This document shows, piece by piece, positions 1 to 10,309 of a DNA stretch of 64,000 nt. Both the position numbers and the translations under genes were made by a program. The DNA is from Timema cristinae (taxonomy: Eukaryota; Arthropoda; Insecta; Phasmatodea; Timematidae): the NCBI GenBank assembly GCA_039000515.1, contig JBCFYV010000245.1, positions 30,339 to 94,338 of the forward strand. The letters are read 5' to 3'. The stretch's first letter is position 1. Every line of letters begins with the position of its first letter. A model generated the notes under the pieces. It had not been told where the DNA came from, searched no databases, and was given only the letters and a program-made list of their open reading frames with translations.

Positions 1-240
1 CAATCGGGTCCAGACTTCATACTTTAGAGTGCTTGTCTTCAATCTGGTCCAGACTTCATACTGTTAGAGTGCCTGTCTCCAATCTGTTCCTACTTCATAG
101 TGTTAGAGTGCTTGTCTCAATCTATTCCTACTTCATAATGTTAGAGTGCTTGTCTCCAATCTGATCCTACTTCATATTGTTAGAGTGCGTATTTTCAATC
201 TGTTCCTACTTCATATTGTTAGAGAATTAGCTTTAAATGA
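1..240. repeat. Tandem array, ~40 bp unit
   Basis: Six degenerate copies of a unit of the form caatctg-tcc-acttcat-gttagagtgcttgtct follow one another. The same unit returns at 1566-1700, so the array was broken up by later sequence. It has no coding potential. Confidence 0.85.
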
Positions 241-372
241 GGATGTAACAAGGAGATTGGTTAAATACACACTCTTCAACTCCTCACCTAGTAGAATCGT
301 AAAAGTTCTGCATGTGTAGATTTAAACCATTCCTAAATCAGTTACTTCATTTGAATATTGAATTAGCCAATA

Positions 373-565
373 GGGTGTAATGAGTTGAGCTGGATAGAAC
401 TAGCTCAAGATAGGGTTAGGGATGTAATGAGTTGGACTGGATAGAACTATCTCAAGATAAGGATAAAGTGTAATGAGGTGGACTGGATGAACTAGCTCAA
501 GATAGAGCTAGGATGTAATGATGTGGACTGGATAGAACTACCTCAAGATAGAGATAGGGTGTAAC
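373..565. repeat. Tandem array, ~47 bp unit
   Basis: Four copies of a unit beginning gtgtaatgagttgg and containing ggatagaactagctcaagata. The copies differ by substitutions and 1-2 base indels. The unit is unrelated to the neighbouring 40 bp array. Confidence 0.8.
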
Positions 566-566
566 T

Positions 567-895
567 ATTCACATTTAACCTGAAAACAAGATTAGGTCTA
601 TTCACGTAATTCATGTTGAATAAGTAACTTATATTTAGTATCACTTTTAATAAATAATCTCGAGCAATTGAGTAATTGATATTTCAAAAAAACTATTCAC
701 ATTTAACCTGAAAACAATTCAATGTTTATTGACTTAGATTAAGTACGGCTATCCTAACACACACACACACACGTATTGTTAGTTAAAACTCATTCAAAGA
801 TTATTGATTTAGATTAAGTTCAGTTACCCTACACATACTCACTCACTCACACACGCACACGACCCTGATGTAAACAATTCTTTTAAACTCTTTCA
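567..895. repeat. Duplicated segments with CA-type microsatellites
   Basis: The segment ctattcacatttaacctgaa occurs at about 567 and again at about 692. The segment attgacttagattaagt followed by a (CA)n-rich stretch occurs at about 727-772 and 803-862. This is a decayed duplication of roughly 80-125 bp units. No gene is seen. Confidence 0.6.
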
Positions 896-939
896 ATGAT
901 TATTGACTTAGAAGGAATAATACTTGTCATATCCTTGAC

Positions 940-1382
940 CATCAGGGTTTGAGGGAGAATATACTTGTCCATGAGCTGCCCTCCGAAGTGAACCCGTATT
1001 TGTATGGAGGTAGAGCGGATCGCCAGACCGTGAGGCAACCCTTGGGAATGAACCCGCATTTGCGTGGAGGTAGAGTGGATACTTCAAGACCGTGAGACAA
1101 CCCTTGGGAATGAACCCGCATTTGCTGGATAGTTCGAGACCGTGAGACGACCTGAACCCGCATTTGCGGAGAGAGAGGTGATCCGCCTGGGAATGAACCC
1201 ACATTTGCTGGATACTTCGAGACCGTGAGACGACCTGAACCCCATTTGCGGAGAGAGAGAGTGGATCCGCCTGGGAATGAACCCGCATTTGCCGGATACT
1301 TCGAGACCGTGGAGACGACCTGAACCCGCATTTGCGTGGAGGTAGAGTGGATCCGCCTGGGAATGAACCCGCATTTGCTGAA
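940..1382. repeat. Satellite built from an internal SINE segment
   Basis: Repeated blocks of gaacccgcatttgcg, gtggaggtagagtggat and cttcgagaccgtgagacgacctg form an array with a period of about 60-85 bp. The first two blocks match, in reverse, the body of the SINE family seen at 51765-52022 (ccactctccctccacgcaaatgtgggttc). The array therefore looks like local amplification of an internal SINE piece. Open frames crossing it are by-products of the repeat. Another copy lies at 2206-2300. Confidence 0.7.
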
Positions 1383-1565
1383 GTTGTTTCCGTGAAAGTG
1401 CCGAGGATGAACCAGGGACCTATGGAACTGTAGCCTGACCATCAGGGTTTGAGAGAGAGAAAGATATTAAGATGTCATATCCTTAATTCCCATCTTGACC
1501 ATCAGGGTTCGGCTGTCCTCCCACGTAGGAATGAGAAGGTTTAATTAGAGGAAGTGAACCCGCTA

Positions 1566-1700
1566 TCCTTACTTCATAGTGTTAGAGTGCTTGTATCCAA
1601 TCTGATCCTACTTTCAATTGTAAGAGTGCTTATCTTCAATCTGATTCTACTTCTATTGTAAGAGTGCTTGTCTTCATCTGGTCCAGACTTCATACTGTTA
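1566..1700. repeat. Second block of the 40 bp array
   Basis: Three to four degenerate copies of the 1-240 unit (acttcatagtgttagagtgc, aatctgatcctact). They are separated from the first block by about 1.3 kb of other repeats. Confidence 0.75.
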
Positions 1701-1702
1701 TC

Positions 1703-1925
1703 CTATGATCTACATTATAGATATGAGGATTGAACCTGGGACCTATGGATCTGTAGCCTGTTCCATTAGGTTGTTTCCTGTGATCTGGGGATTGAACCCA
1801 GGACATCTAGATCAGTAGCCTTTCCATTAGGCTATTTCCTATGATCTAGGGATTGAACCCGGACTTCTAGATCAGTAGCCTGTTCCGTTAGGTTGTTTCT
1901 GTGATCTAGGGATTCAACCTAGGAC
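1703..1925 (-). repeat. Tandem tRNA-like units, ~61 bp
   Basis: About three and a half copies. Read on the minus strand, one unit contains a D-arm-like hairpin (agcc...ggct around taatgga) and a T-arm-like hairpin (ctggg-ttcaatc-cccag). These correspond to a pol III A box (tagcctaatgga) and B box (ggttcaatcc). No intact acceptor stem or normal anticodon arm can be drawn. These are tRNA-derived repeat units, for example amplified SINE heads, and not functional tRNA genes. A worn single unit is also visible near 1387-1440. Confidence 0.65.
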
Positions 1926-1939
1926 TGACCACTCAGATC

Positions 1940-2045
1940 CCCTCCGGTGGTCGCATGCTCCAAGCGTCACTCTCGCAATAGAGTGTATTGTCAGGTGACC
2001 GGGGTTCGAATCTAGGTCGGGTCTACTCAAGAGTGGTATTATGTT
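1940..2045 (+). mobile_element. SINE, 5' tRNA-derived head only
   Basis: The segment cctccggtggtcgcatgctc (A-box region), then gaccggggttcgaatctaggtcggg (B box) and a gagtggt motif, matches the head of the dominant SINE family. The body and 3' tail are missing, so it is 3' truncated. Confidence 0.7.
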
Positions 2046-2205
2046 TTTTGAAACTAAAAACCTCCGCGGTATTTGTATCCACACGTTTATTGAAGTTTTA
2101 TGTAGAGGGTCTTAACTTTGCTGTACTAAGGTAGCATACTACCCAGGATCCCAATCCATGATACGTTTTACTACCATTTCGAGAATAGAATACACATACA
2201 CCTAC

Positions 2206-2300
2206 ACCTACACATCGAGACCGTGAGACGACCTGAACCCACATTTGCTGGATACTTCGAGGTCGTGAGATGACCTGCTTTTGCGGAGAGAGAGGGAGAA
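2206..2300. repeat. Outlying copy of the SINE-derived satellite
   Basis: Contains cgagaccgtgagacgacctg and ctggatacttcgag followed by tttgcggagagagaggg, as in 940-1382. It is separated from the main array by the tRNA-like array and a SINE head. Confidence 0.7.
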
Positions 2301-2302
2301 AA

Positions 2303-2700
2303 CCCTGTTCCCCGTATGCTAGTCTCCCCCGCCCCCCTCTCAGCCATCCCTACCCTCCGCGCATCCCAGTCGTGTCCTCTGCGCTCCCCCTCCCCCTCCC
2401 CCAAGTCCTCCAACCCTCTCAATTATGCTAATGAGGAAACACACCATCATGTCTCTCTAACATCACCCCCACCCCCCCCCCCCCGGATCCACACCTCAAA
2501 AATCGAGGGCTCCAACCCTTACCCCACATGTCTAGCCTGTCATCTCAGAATCCATAAAAAAACAGGATTAATGGCTGTGCCGCCGTAAATATTGTCTCCA
2601 CTCTATCCCGCACCCAGGTGCTCCATCCCCTCCATCATGTGCTACAACCCTTCCTACCACCCCATCCTCCTGTCATCTCAGAATCCATTAAAATGGTGAT
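2303..2700. other. Pyrimidine-rich stretch with poly(C) and a short duplication
   Basis: The plus strand is strongly C/T rich, including a C-rich run at 2466-2484. A segment starting tgtcatctcagaatccat is present at about 2538 and again at about 2676. No gene is supported; the open frame here reflects composition. Confidence 0.6.
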
Positions 2701-2702
2701 TA

Positions 2703-3108
2703 ATGGGATGTGTTCTCGTATACCGCAAACTGACCTATAAGGAACTCAAAGTTTTGAAAATACAAAAGAGAACAAAAGCTCAAAGACCCCCTGTTAAAAA
2801 ATTAAACTTCAACCTCTCTTCTAAAGCCAGGCCAAAGGCGACTAATCCAACTAGAGATGACTCCAGCAACGATGAATCTTTCCATTCTGATGTGTCATCT
2901 GTAATGGACTACATGCCACCAGGAAAAAAACCGCGACAACAAAGACACTGAGTGCATCTTCTGTGATGGAAAATTCTCCGAAGATTCCAAAGGGGAGATT
3001 TGGATTCAGTGTTTAAGCTGCTCTTTGTGGCTCATCTTGACTGTACAGGGCAGAAAAGGCAGATTACGTGTGCGATTTCTGTCTATTTCCATGAAGTACT
3101 CATTATAT
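2703..3108 (+). pseudogene. Pogo/Tigger-like (DDE_1) transposase C-terminal tail, with PHD-like zinc finger
   Basis: An 82-codon open frame (2703-2951) encodes a Lys/Ser-rich linker ending DYMPPGKKPR. Immediately after it, in shifted frames, comes a cysteine cluster: ECIFCDGKF, then IQCLSC, then AHLDC, then YVCDFC. This spacing (C-x2-C ... C-x2-C ... H-x2-C ... C-x2-C) is the PHD-like finger found at the C-terminus of many animal pogo/Tigger transposases. At least two frameshifts interrupt it, near 2947 and near 3031. The catalytic DDE domain is absent, so this is a 3' relic and cannot make a protein. A second copy of the same domain type is at 33900-34450. Confidence 0.65.
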
Positions 3109-3109
3109 T

Positions 3110-4300
3110 AAAGTTTGGTTTTTTCAAATTAGAAATAAATAGGTTTCCTGTACTTTAGATGGCTTTTTCATTGTATAAACCTCGTATTCCTTATTACCCG
3201 ACTATTTCATATTACCCCCGTTTGTTATATTTTTATTTATTTTTATTTTTTATAAACAAGAAAATTAATAATAGTTTTTACCACATGTTAAAATTAACTA
3301 TAGTTAATTACAGGATGTGTTCATCCTGCTTTGGGGAGTTTTTACTAAGAAACAGAAATTACATACAAAAAATGTAAATGGTATTCCATAATACCCTACT
3401 CTCTTCTATAACTTCAAAAACATTATCATTTTACCAATGCTCAATTTTGTACATGCATATCAGATGGCTTGAAATGGTACCTAACTATAAAGTCTTAAGG
3501 CCTACCAGCAATGTAATTTATAATAACACACACTAAGGACTGATATTAGACACATTCAAAATTGTATAATTTATTACATTTTATAATATCTTACAGATTA
3601 GTATAATATAATCATAGAATTAGTATTATTGCCCATTTAGACAATCCAGAACTATGTAATACTTACTGAACTAGAGATCAGGAATGCGAATTTTTAATGT
3701 AATATATCAGCAATTGTCTAACGATGCTGTGGAACCAATTTGGATATCGTCCTTTCCTTTGCATGTGACTAGAATTTACCTGTGTGCCACGTTCCGAGCA
3801 TGTGACTAGAATTTACCTGTGTGCCACGTTCCGAGCATGCCACACACTACTACATAGAGAGATCTGTTTTATTTAAATGTCTTTATTTAATTTGATTAAG
3901 TTAACATGTAACACCTTGTCTTGCTAGCTACTTAATCTAATGAGATATTTGTGATTAATAGCAAACATTTTTCTACAACTTTGAGTCAACCAAGGTACTT
4001 AATTACTTTGTCACTGGTGAAAACGTGGGAAGTATTGAGTTTAGGTAACTTTTGATCTAGGAGGATAAACTTCAAATACACGCACATTGGCTTTTGTGCC
4101 CAAGATCATTATTAATTTAATATATCTCTATCCAGAGTTAGCAAAACTCGCCTAAAATCTATTTTATTATATTTGTCACTAATAAAATTATTTACTTGGA
4201 TTTTTTTATTTTTGTTTTGATTGTGTATCTAATTTTCCTTTGGGATAGTGTACCAGGGTGCCCAGCACCTTGTGCGCAAAGCTGAAATAAGATGGGAAAC
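3110..4300. other. AT-rich intergenic DNA
   Basis: No gene recognised. It contains the 37 bp duplication listed separately; otherwise it is low-complexity AT-rich sequence with scattered stops in all frames. Confidence 0.6.
3761..3834. repeat. Perfect tandem duplication, 37 bp
   Basis: The 37 bp unit beginning gcatgtgactagaatttacc and ending gttccga is repeated exactly twice with no spacer. The identity of the two copies indicates a recent slip or duplication. Confidence 0.95.
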
Positions 4301-4302
4301 TT

Positions 4303-4340
4303 GATGATAATGATGATGATGATAATAATGATGATGAAGA
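4303..4340. repeat. GAT/AAT microsatellite
   Basis: Interrupted trinucleotide run of gat, aat and atg units. Confidence 0.9.
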
Positions 4341-4633
4341 TTACACTAACAAAGATTCTGAGAATTGAATAAGACTAAAATTAAATACAACTATTTGAAA
4401 CTTTATTTTGCAACTTTTTAACAACTCACCCAAATCACAGAAAGACTTTATGAGGCCTATTGACGAAAAATGTGTTTTTACATGTGGTACTACAAACATC
4501 TATTTTTTATTGATTACTACTCTTCAAAGTTTTAATTTATTTATTCATGAAAGGATAAGTTAAGTTATTGGTAAATACAGACATTGAATAATTTTTATAT
4601 TAGTTTTAATAGATTCTATGTATCCTTGGTGTT

Positions 4634-4868
4634 TTTAGCGCCACATCTTTTCTACCGTTCGGGGCATATGCTTATGTATTTTGGGCCTAATTATGCTAAT
4701 GAGTTAGGGATTAGGGAGGTTGAATTTAGAGGAAGTGCACTCCCATTTTGTCTGGAGGGAGATTGGAAAACCATTCTCATTGCACCCGACCGGATTCAAA
4801 CTACAATCTTCCCGTCCTCCCGTAGGCCAGTCTAACACGAGTGACGCCTGAGGTGGTTGTATCCTTGT
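4634..4868 (-). mobile_element. SINE, near full length
   Basis: On the plus strand the 3' tail comes first (agcgccacatc, ctaccgttcgggg), then the body (agaggaagtgcac), then the B box in reverse (caccgaccggattcaaac-like), then the A-box region (gccagtctaacacgagtg). This is the reverse of the SINE at 51765-52022. The order tail-body-B-A shows it lies on the minus strand. Confidence 0.85.
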
Positions 4869-5202
4869 TAGTGGAATGATACTGTTAAATTATTTGTTGT
4901 TTTATATCAAAAATATAGGGGCTTATTTGAACAATTTTTTGCGTACCATCTGCTTTTTATCCTTAAAAATTTGGATTTTGCTCTTTCCATTCCACACTTT
5001 GGCATTTAATCATATTTTTGTTTATTATTTTTATTTCATGTTTATACTAATTGATCTTCATTTGTTTTGTTTTTAGTGAGAAAGATGAAAGGCTTATTAG
5101 GCAGAGTCAATGTGTCTCGAGCAAGCAACCTAACACCAAAAGCTCACTATATTTACAGTGTGGCCACTCAGCTACAAAACAAAAAAAACTCGGTTATCTA
5201 GA

Positions 5203-5203
<1 letters not shown>

Positions 5204-5233
<30 letters not shown>

Positions 5234-5365
5234 GCACCGCGTCTTACTACCCGTTCGGGTTATACGCACTTACGCTAATGTTAATGGTAGGGTGATTGTG
5301 AGATGGAAATGAAGGACCTACAGTTTAACGTGGAATCCGAACCACGGTGGAGACCTGGCATTCCC
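5204..5365 (-). mobile_element. SINE with the common 3' tail but a different body
   Basis: Starts with (ATT)n and the tail agcaccgcgtcttactaccc shared by the dominant SINE family. The remainder differs: gaaatgaaggacctacag and cgtggaatccgaaccacgg. Read on the minus strand, the latter holds a B-box-like ggttcggattcc. It appears to be a second family sharing the 3' tail, or a chimera. Confidence 0.6.
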
Positions 5366-5391
5366 CACATTCACAAGAATTCTTGTCATAG

Positions 5392-5613
5392 GTGAAGGAA
5401 GGGTTTGGTAATCAGATAAATTTGTGCTGGTTATCTAGAAGATGTTTGTCATTCAAACAAATATTAACAGCAGCCCAGAAATGTGTGGACACAGTAAAGT
5501 TTGGAAAATTCATTTCAAAATTAAATTCAACAACCCGGACATTTATAGAATCTCAAATAATAAATCAAAACAAGCATCCTAAAGGAGATAACATTTTAAG
5601 TTTATCACATTGA
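5392..5613 (+). pseudogene. Possible P-element/THAP9-like transposase fragment
   Basis: A 73-codon open frame. Its C-terminal part (TRTFIESQIINQNKHPKG) recalls the segment ahead of the catalytic domain in P-element/THAP9-type transposases, where a conserved Arg-Phe-x-x-x-Gln precedes Lys-rich residues. No THAP finger, DDE residues or GTP-binding insertion are present nearby. The resemblance is from memory and short, so the assignment is tentative; it could be chance. It lies about 50 bp upstream of a repeat that recurs inverted near 9770. Confidence 0.25.
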
Positions 5614-5666
5614 GTTGTTATAGAAAATTGATTGTGATGGTCGTGTTTTGCCGATGTTAAAATTAG

Positions 5667-5705
5667 CTGATCGGCAAATAATGAAGTTTTAAGGCCCTGC
5701 CTACC
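5667..5705 (+). repeat. Left member of a distant inverted repeat (with 9752-9792)
   Basis: The segment ggcaaataatgaagttttaaggccctgcctaccc reappears inverted at 9752-9792 as gggtaggcagggccttaatg followed by ttatttgcc. The core ttaaggccctgcctaccc is perfect in both. Confidence 0.6.
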
Positions 5706-5713
5706 CATAAATG

Positions 5714-7690
5714 CACGGTTCTAAACAAAAGAATTTAGAACAAAATATATTTAATAATTCAACCTTGTTGTTTTTTATTTATTTTAGTAACATATCTGGG
5801 CATCTTTCATAATTCTTATGGAATTTTCAAACCATGCTAAAAATAGTTATTGAAATAATTTCATTAAAATGTTTCCATTTCAATGCATTTTAAATGGGAT
5901 AACAAAAATTATTAATGGATTTATTTATTTTCTTTGTACAATTAAGCTAGAGTGTTTGTTTATAACATTCTATTTAATGAATAATTTATTTTTCTTTTTA
6001 GAAATATTTTTTAATTTGGGTTAGCTTCAATAATCACGACGATATTGAGCTCTAACGACTCCCAAGTCGACTCTCTAGTCAAAATACATGGTTTTAAATA
6101 CAACTTTTCCTTCTGCAACTAGTTGTCTTAGCTGATAATAGGTGCCGTTAGTATGATCATTACCCATTTACAAGCTAGTATCATTTTGCAAGCGTTGGCT
6201 AACCTGCTGTATCGGAATGCAGGCGGCAATGGAGGGTTAAACTAATCTCTGTGACCTTCTTGAGTCAAAGAAACATTAATACCATGTACGTTAGGATAAG
6301 AAGGGCCAATGTCCAATTATGAAAATTTGCGTAATTAAATATAAACAATTAAACATCTTAATATATTCAGTAACTAAAATACTCACAAAGTCTTCCTGCT
6401 GTGTGAATAAATATACTTGGTCCCTACTTACTTCAATGAGAGTATTACTCTAGTGATACATTATTTTCAAAGAAAAAACCACACGCTTCTCCATATACAA
6501 AGTTTTATGACATTAGCCCTTATTTAACTGAGGCAGTAAAACATGTAAAATTCTTCACTCTTATCTTATATTCTTTCTTGAGTTTTCTCATTCTTTAGCA
6601 CTACACGTTGTAATAATAAGTGTTAATATTTAAAGTAAATGAAAACTACTGTAAATTGAATTTTTAATCCACTATTATAATAAATGAAAATAAACATTTC
6701 CTGCTCATATCAAACATAGTTATTTTAAATAAAGTTTGGTCTAAATGTAATTTGGAGACGTTCTCAGTATAATTTTATATACTAGTTTTTATTTTACTGT
6801 CTAGGATTTGACTCTCATTGGACTTTGGAATAAGTTAATTTTCAAAAAGTTAATGAACGAAGTTTTGGTAGTCAAGATGTGAAAATGTTAATTTTATTTT
6901 ATTAGCGTGTTAAATGTGATTACTTTTAATTTGAACCTGTTGCATTCTCGCAGTTTGTGCGCTCGTTTTGGAAGAAATGTATCGAATCCCGAACAATAAG
7001 TACCCACGGTGATTACTTTTTATATAATTAACAATATGTGACCTTTTTGCTTTCGAACAAAATCCAATGGATTGTATAAATTTTGAGGTGGAGAAGTATT
7101 TACAAAATATTATTTTATATCCTTGTGAATAACAAGTTTGTTAAGAAAGGGCGCACAAAGAAAATCAAAGATATAATTGATTATTTAACTTCTTGTAGTA
7201 AAGGGTAAGTTTTTTTTTAATGGTATGCATATTACTGGCGCTTAGGCTATCTGTATCTACTAATTTAAGTACAATGGATGAGCAGCGATACTATTTTATT
7301 CACTGTAGAAATAATATCAAAATTAAGATACAAATAAATACTTCTATATAACAATGCAGCGATTATTCTGATATTTCAAGTACTTTTTTTTTAAGAAAAG
7401 CTCTTAGCTGAAAGTAAATGTTACTAACACTCTGTAACGCACTTATTGTATGTTCAAAATCTCTTGTGCCTTGGCCGAGTTCGTATCACGCTAGTACTAA
7501 GTAATTTCAACCTAACAGGGAATCGAACTAGTCAAGTTATTGAGCTGATTAATTTACGCACTCAGTGCTCAGTCATAGCACTTTAGCAATATTGACCACG
7601 ACATGAAGCCGATGATAAGTAAATATATATTTAAAACCATTAGAGTTAATGAACTTTTGTGTTCCCTATGCCATAAAGTAAGTAAGTAAG
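5714..7690. other. AT-rich intergenic DNA
   Basis: No gene, SINE or long repeat recognised. Open frames are short and composition-driven. Confidence 0.6.
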
Positions 7691-7696
7691 TATTTG

Positions 7697-7870
7697 ATAC
7701 CCGACCGCCTCTGTTGTATATTGGTCAGATTTACTGGCTTCAGATACTGAAGTCCCAAGTTCGATCCCCAGTGCCCCTAATTCTGTCTGTGAAGCAGTGG
7801 GTCTGAAACGGAACCAAAATCAACCTCGTGAGGACAAATGAGGAGATAATTGAATGAATAAGTAGCGCTT
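7697..7870 (+). mobile_element. tRNA-derived SINE, second family
   Basis: An A-box-like gttgtatattggtcag is followed about 35 bp later by a B box (agttcgatccccag). The downstream body (gggtctgaaacggaaccaaa) is unlike the dominant SINE. It may extend to about 7980, but the 3' end is not clear. Confidence 0.55.
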
Positions 7871-8147
7871 CAGTCTAGAAAACTGAGATAGAAGTCTGGA
7901 GGGCTCGTTGTGCTAACCATATGGCACCCTCAGCTTGAAAATGTTGGCCCTATCTTTGCCAACATACGGCAGCCTCTCGATTGGTATAGCCTGCTTGCAG
8001 GCTGACACCATGGAGATATTACTCAAGTTAAACTCTAACAATAGGATAAAAAATTATTCCCAAAAACATTTATTTCTGGAAAATTGTGTAAATCCTATAG
8101 ATGTTTGAAAACTGTAAACACCGTATTAAATAACAGATACCCACTTC

Positions 8148-8390
8148 AGTGGCTGAGTGGTCTAAGGTGTCACTAGTGTTAAATGGGCCTGCTGATTGCG
8201 GAGCACTTGGGGTGCAAATCCTGGTCGAGTCTATTGAGGGTAGTTTTTCCTAAATTGTTTCCCCATCTTCCAAAATAAAAATGCTGGTAGATAACCTCTC
8301 AAATGCTTCTTTCCTCATTACCACCCAATTAGATTATCATATATGCGTATAACATGAACAGGTAGTATGACGTGGTGATATCAGTAATAA
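8148..8390 (+). mobile_element. SINE, dominant family, diverged
   Basis: The head ttcagtggctgagtggtctaag, B-box region tgcaaatcctggtcgagtc, body gagggtagtttttcc and tail aacaggtagtatgacgtggtg appear in the right order. Many substitutions make it an old copy. Confidence 0.75.
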
Positions 8391-8751
8391 AAATAACAGA
8401 TATATTTATTGTCAAAATTGTTATAGTCTTCGAAATGAAACTGCTTTTAAAATATGTTATTGCCTCCTTAGCCTTTAAATTTTAAAAATTAGCCAAAGCA
8501 CAGTGGCCAAATTTAGCACATTAAATTTTAGTTATTTTTTATTTTACCTGCTTACTAATAAACTCAAATAAATGGTACGACAAAATCGTAAGCTACATAC
8601 TCACTCATAAAGGTTATTTATTATAGTTAGTGACAAAATCTTCAAAAATAAGTTCTCTAATTTTACCTTAAATAAATTTTTCTCTGATAAATAAGTGTAC
8701 ATTATTATTTATCACTACCCTCACCAGATATTTATTTGAAAAAATTTCAAT

Positions 8752-9432
8752 AGTGGTACAACAGCATTAACCTGGAGTCACGTGACACTTTGATATGCTA
8801 ATTACTCAAAATGGGTACGGGTACAAAACTTTCTCTTTGTGGTACAAAACGGTACAGAACTAGTACAAAACTTTGGCATAAAAAAGTTCAAAAGTGGTAC
8901 AACAGCATTAACCTGGAGACACCACTTTGATATGCTAATTACTCAAAATGGGTACGGGTACAAAACTTATTTGTGTTACAAAACGGTACAAAACTATTAC
9001 AAAACTTTGGCATCAAAAAAAGTTCAAAATCAAAAGGGGTACAACCGCATTTACCTGGAGTACGTGGAGTACTCACTTTGATATGCTAATTACTCAAAAC
9101 GGGTACGGGTACAATACTTTTTCTTTCTGGTACAAAACGGTACAAAATTAGTACAAAACTTTGGCATCAAAAAAAGTTCAAAATTAAAAAGTAGTAAAAC
9201 AGCATTAACCTTGAGTCACCACTTTGATATGCTAATTACTCAAAATGGGTACGGATACAAAACTTTGGCATCAAAAAAAGTTCAAAATTCAAAAGTGGTA
9301 CAACTGCATTAACCTAGAGTCACCACTTTGATATGCTAATTACTCAAAACGGGTACGGGTACAAAATGGTACAAAACTAGTACTAAACTTTGGCATCAAA
9401 AGGTTCTAAATTCAAAAGTGGTACTACAGGTT
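8752..9432. repeat. Satellite, ~105-150 bp unit, five copies
   Basis: Copies start with gtggtacaacagcattaacc at about 8754, 8895, 9037, 9190 and 9295, with a partial copy at 9418. Each contains ctttgatatgctaattactc, gggtacgggtacaaaac and tttggcatcaaaaaaagttc. Unit length varies because the internal ggtacaaaac segment is itself repeated a variable number of times. Short open frames here are by-products. Confidence 0.9.
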
Positions 9433-9439
9433 AGTGGAC

Positions 9440-9720
9440 GTCTAGCTGACTTGAATGAATAAGCTAATTTTTCTGCTCGAGAGTGTGATTGTATCTTGAC
9501 GTTATGTCTCCCCACGTTTAGTCAAACTTGGTCGCCTACACACTTTACGGTCCGGCACTACACTTCTTATCTCTCTCAATTCTTGGAAAAAAGTTTGCTT
9601 GCTGCCTTACTGATTACCGTTCGTGGTCTCCGGTCTCCCAATTGTTTAAACAAACCAGTAGTTCTGCCAACCTGATGGCTGGAATCCACCAGTTTGTATA
9701 ACGTTAGCAACGCCATCTAT
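9440..9720. other. Unassigned
   Basis: A somewhat more GC-balanced stretch with no recognised gene or repeat. Confidence 0.5.
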
Positions 9721-9721
9721 T

Positions 9722-9943
9722 TTAGAGCTGAAAGCTCAATACGCCGCCAGGGAGGGTAGGCAGGGCCTTAATGTTTGTTATTTGCCATAATGTTAAATAA
9801 TGTTGTAATGGACACAGCTCCTTGAAGTAACTGCCATTGACTTTTAAAATATTATTTATGATCGTTTCAAGAGCTGAAGAAGGTCTTTCATACTGAAAGC
9901 CTGTGTAAACAGTTTTTTGTAAAGTGTGTGTAAATATGTCCAT
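9722..9943 (-). other. Unrecognised short open frame near an inverted repeat
   Basis: A 73-codon minus-strand frame whose end includes ALPTLPGGVL and overlaps the right member of the 5667/9752 inverted repeat. I do not recognise the protein. The repeat context suggests it belongs to a decayed mobile element and is not a host gene. Confidence 0.25.
9752..9792 (-). repeat. Right member of a distant inverted repeat (with 5667-5705)
   Basis: gggtaggcagggccttaatg with ttatttgcc following. In reverse it matches 5667-5705, with TTAA in the same place. Confidence 0.6.
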
Positions 9944-9975
9944 ATATTAAATCAATCAAATCAGCATCATTAGTA

Positions 9976-9978
<3 letters not shown>

Positions 9979-10056
<78 letters not shown>
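9979..10056. repeat. (TA)n-(GA)n compound microsatellite
   Basis: About 56 bases of TA repeat pass directly into about 20 bases of GA repeat. Confidence 0.97.
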
Positions 10057-10057
<1 letters not shown>

Positions 10058-10103
10058 ATTATAAATATGTAAATCATTGTTAGTTAATGTAAGTTGTTGT
10101 TTG

Positions 10104-10307
10104 CTAATGCCCCGTATCTTGGATTCCTTCCATTCTCCGTCTAGTGTCCCAATAGTAATTTGTTAGTTGGGTTGGTATATCATCCTGTGTTCTGGTTATT
10201 GCTCGGCACTGATGCAAGTGGTCTCCATTCATGATAGTATCTATCTGGTAATTTACACGAGGTGCATTGGGGCGAGGTATACATGTTAAGTCTATGCAGC
10301 TAAACAA
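10104..10307 (-). pseudogene. Possible non-LTR retrotransposon ORF2 tail
   Basis: A 67-codon minus-strand frame containing GDHLHQCRAI and later NYYWDTRRRM. A His/Cys pair followed by a Tyr-Trp-x-x-Arg-Arg segment is common near the end of LINE reverse transcriptase proteins. No polymerase motif is present nearby and the match is short. It could equally be the end of another element's protein. Confidence 0.25.
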
Positions 10308-10309
10308 TT

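Noticed and set aside
908..1442. Three overlapping minus-strand frames of 96-166 codons
   Set aside because: All lie in the SINE-derived satellite and repeat the same short peptides.
2316..2588. 90-codon frame in a Pro/Ser-rich stretch
   Set aside because: Explained by C/T-rich composition and a poly(C) run; no domain and no conserved pattern.
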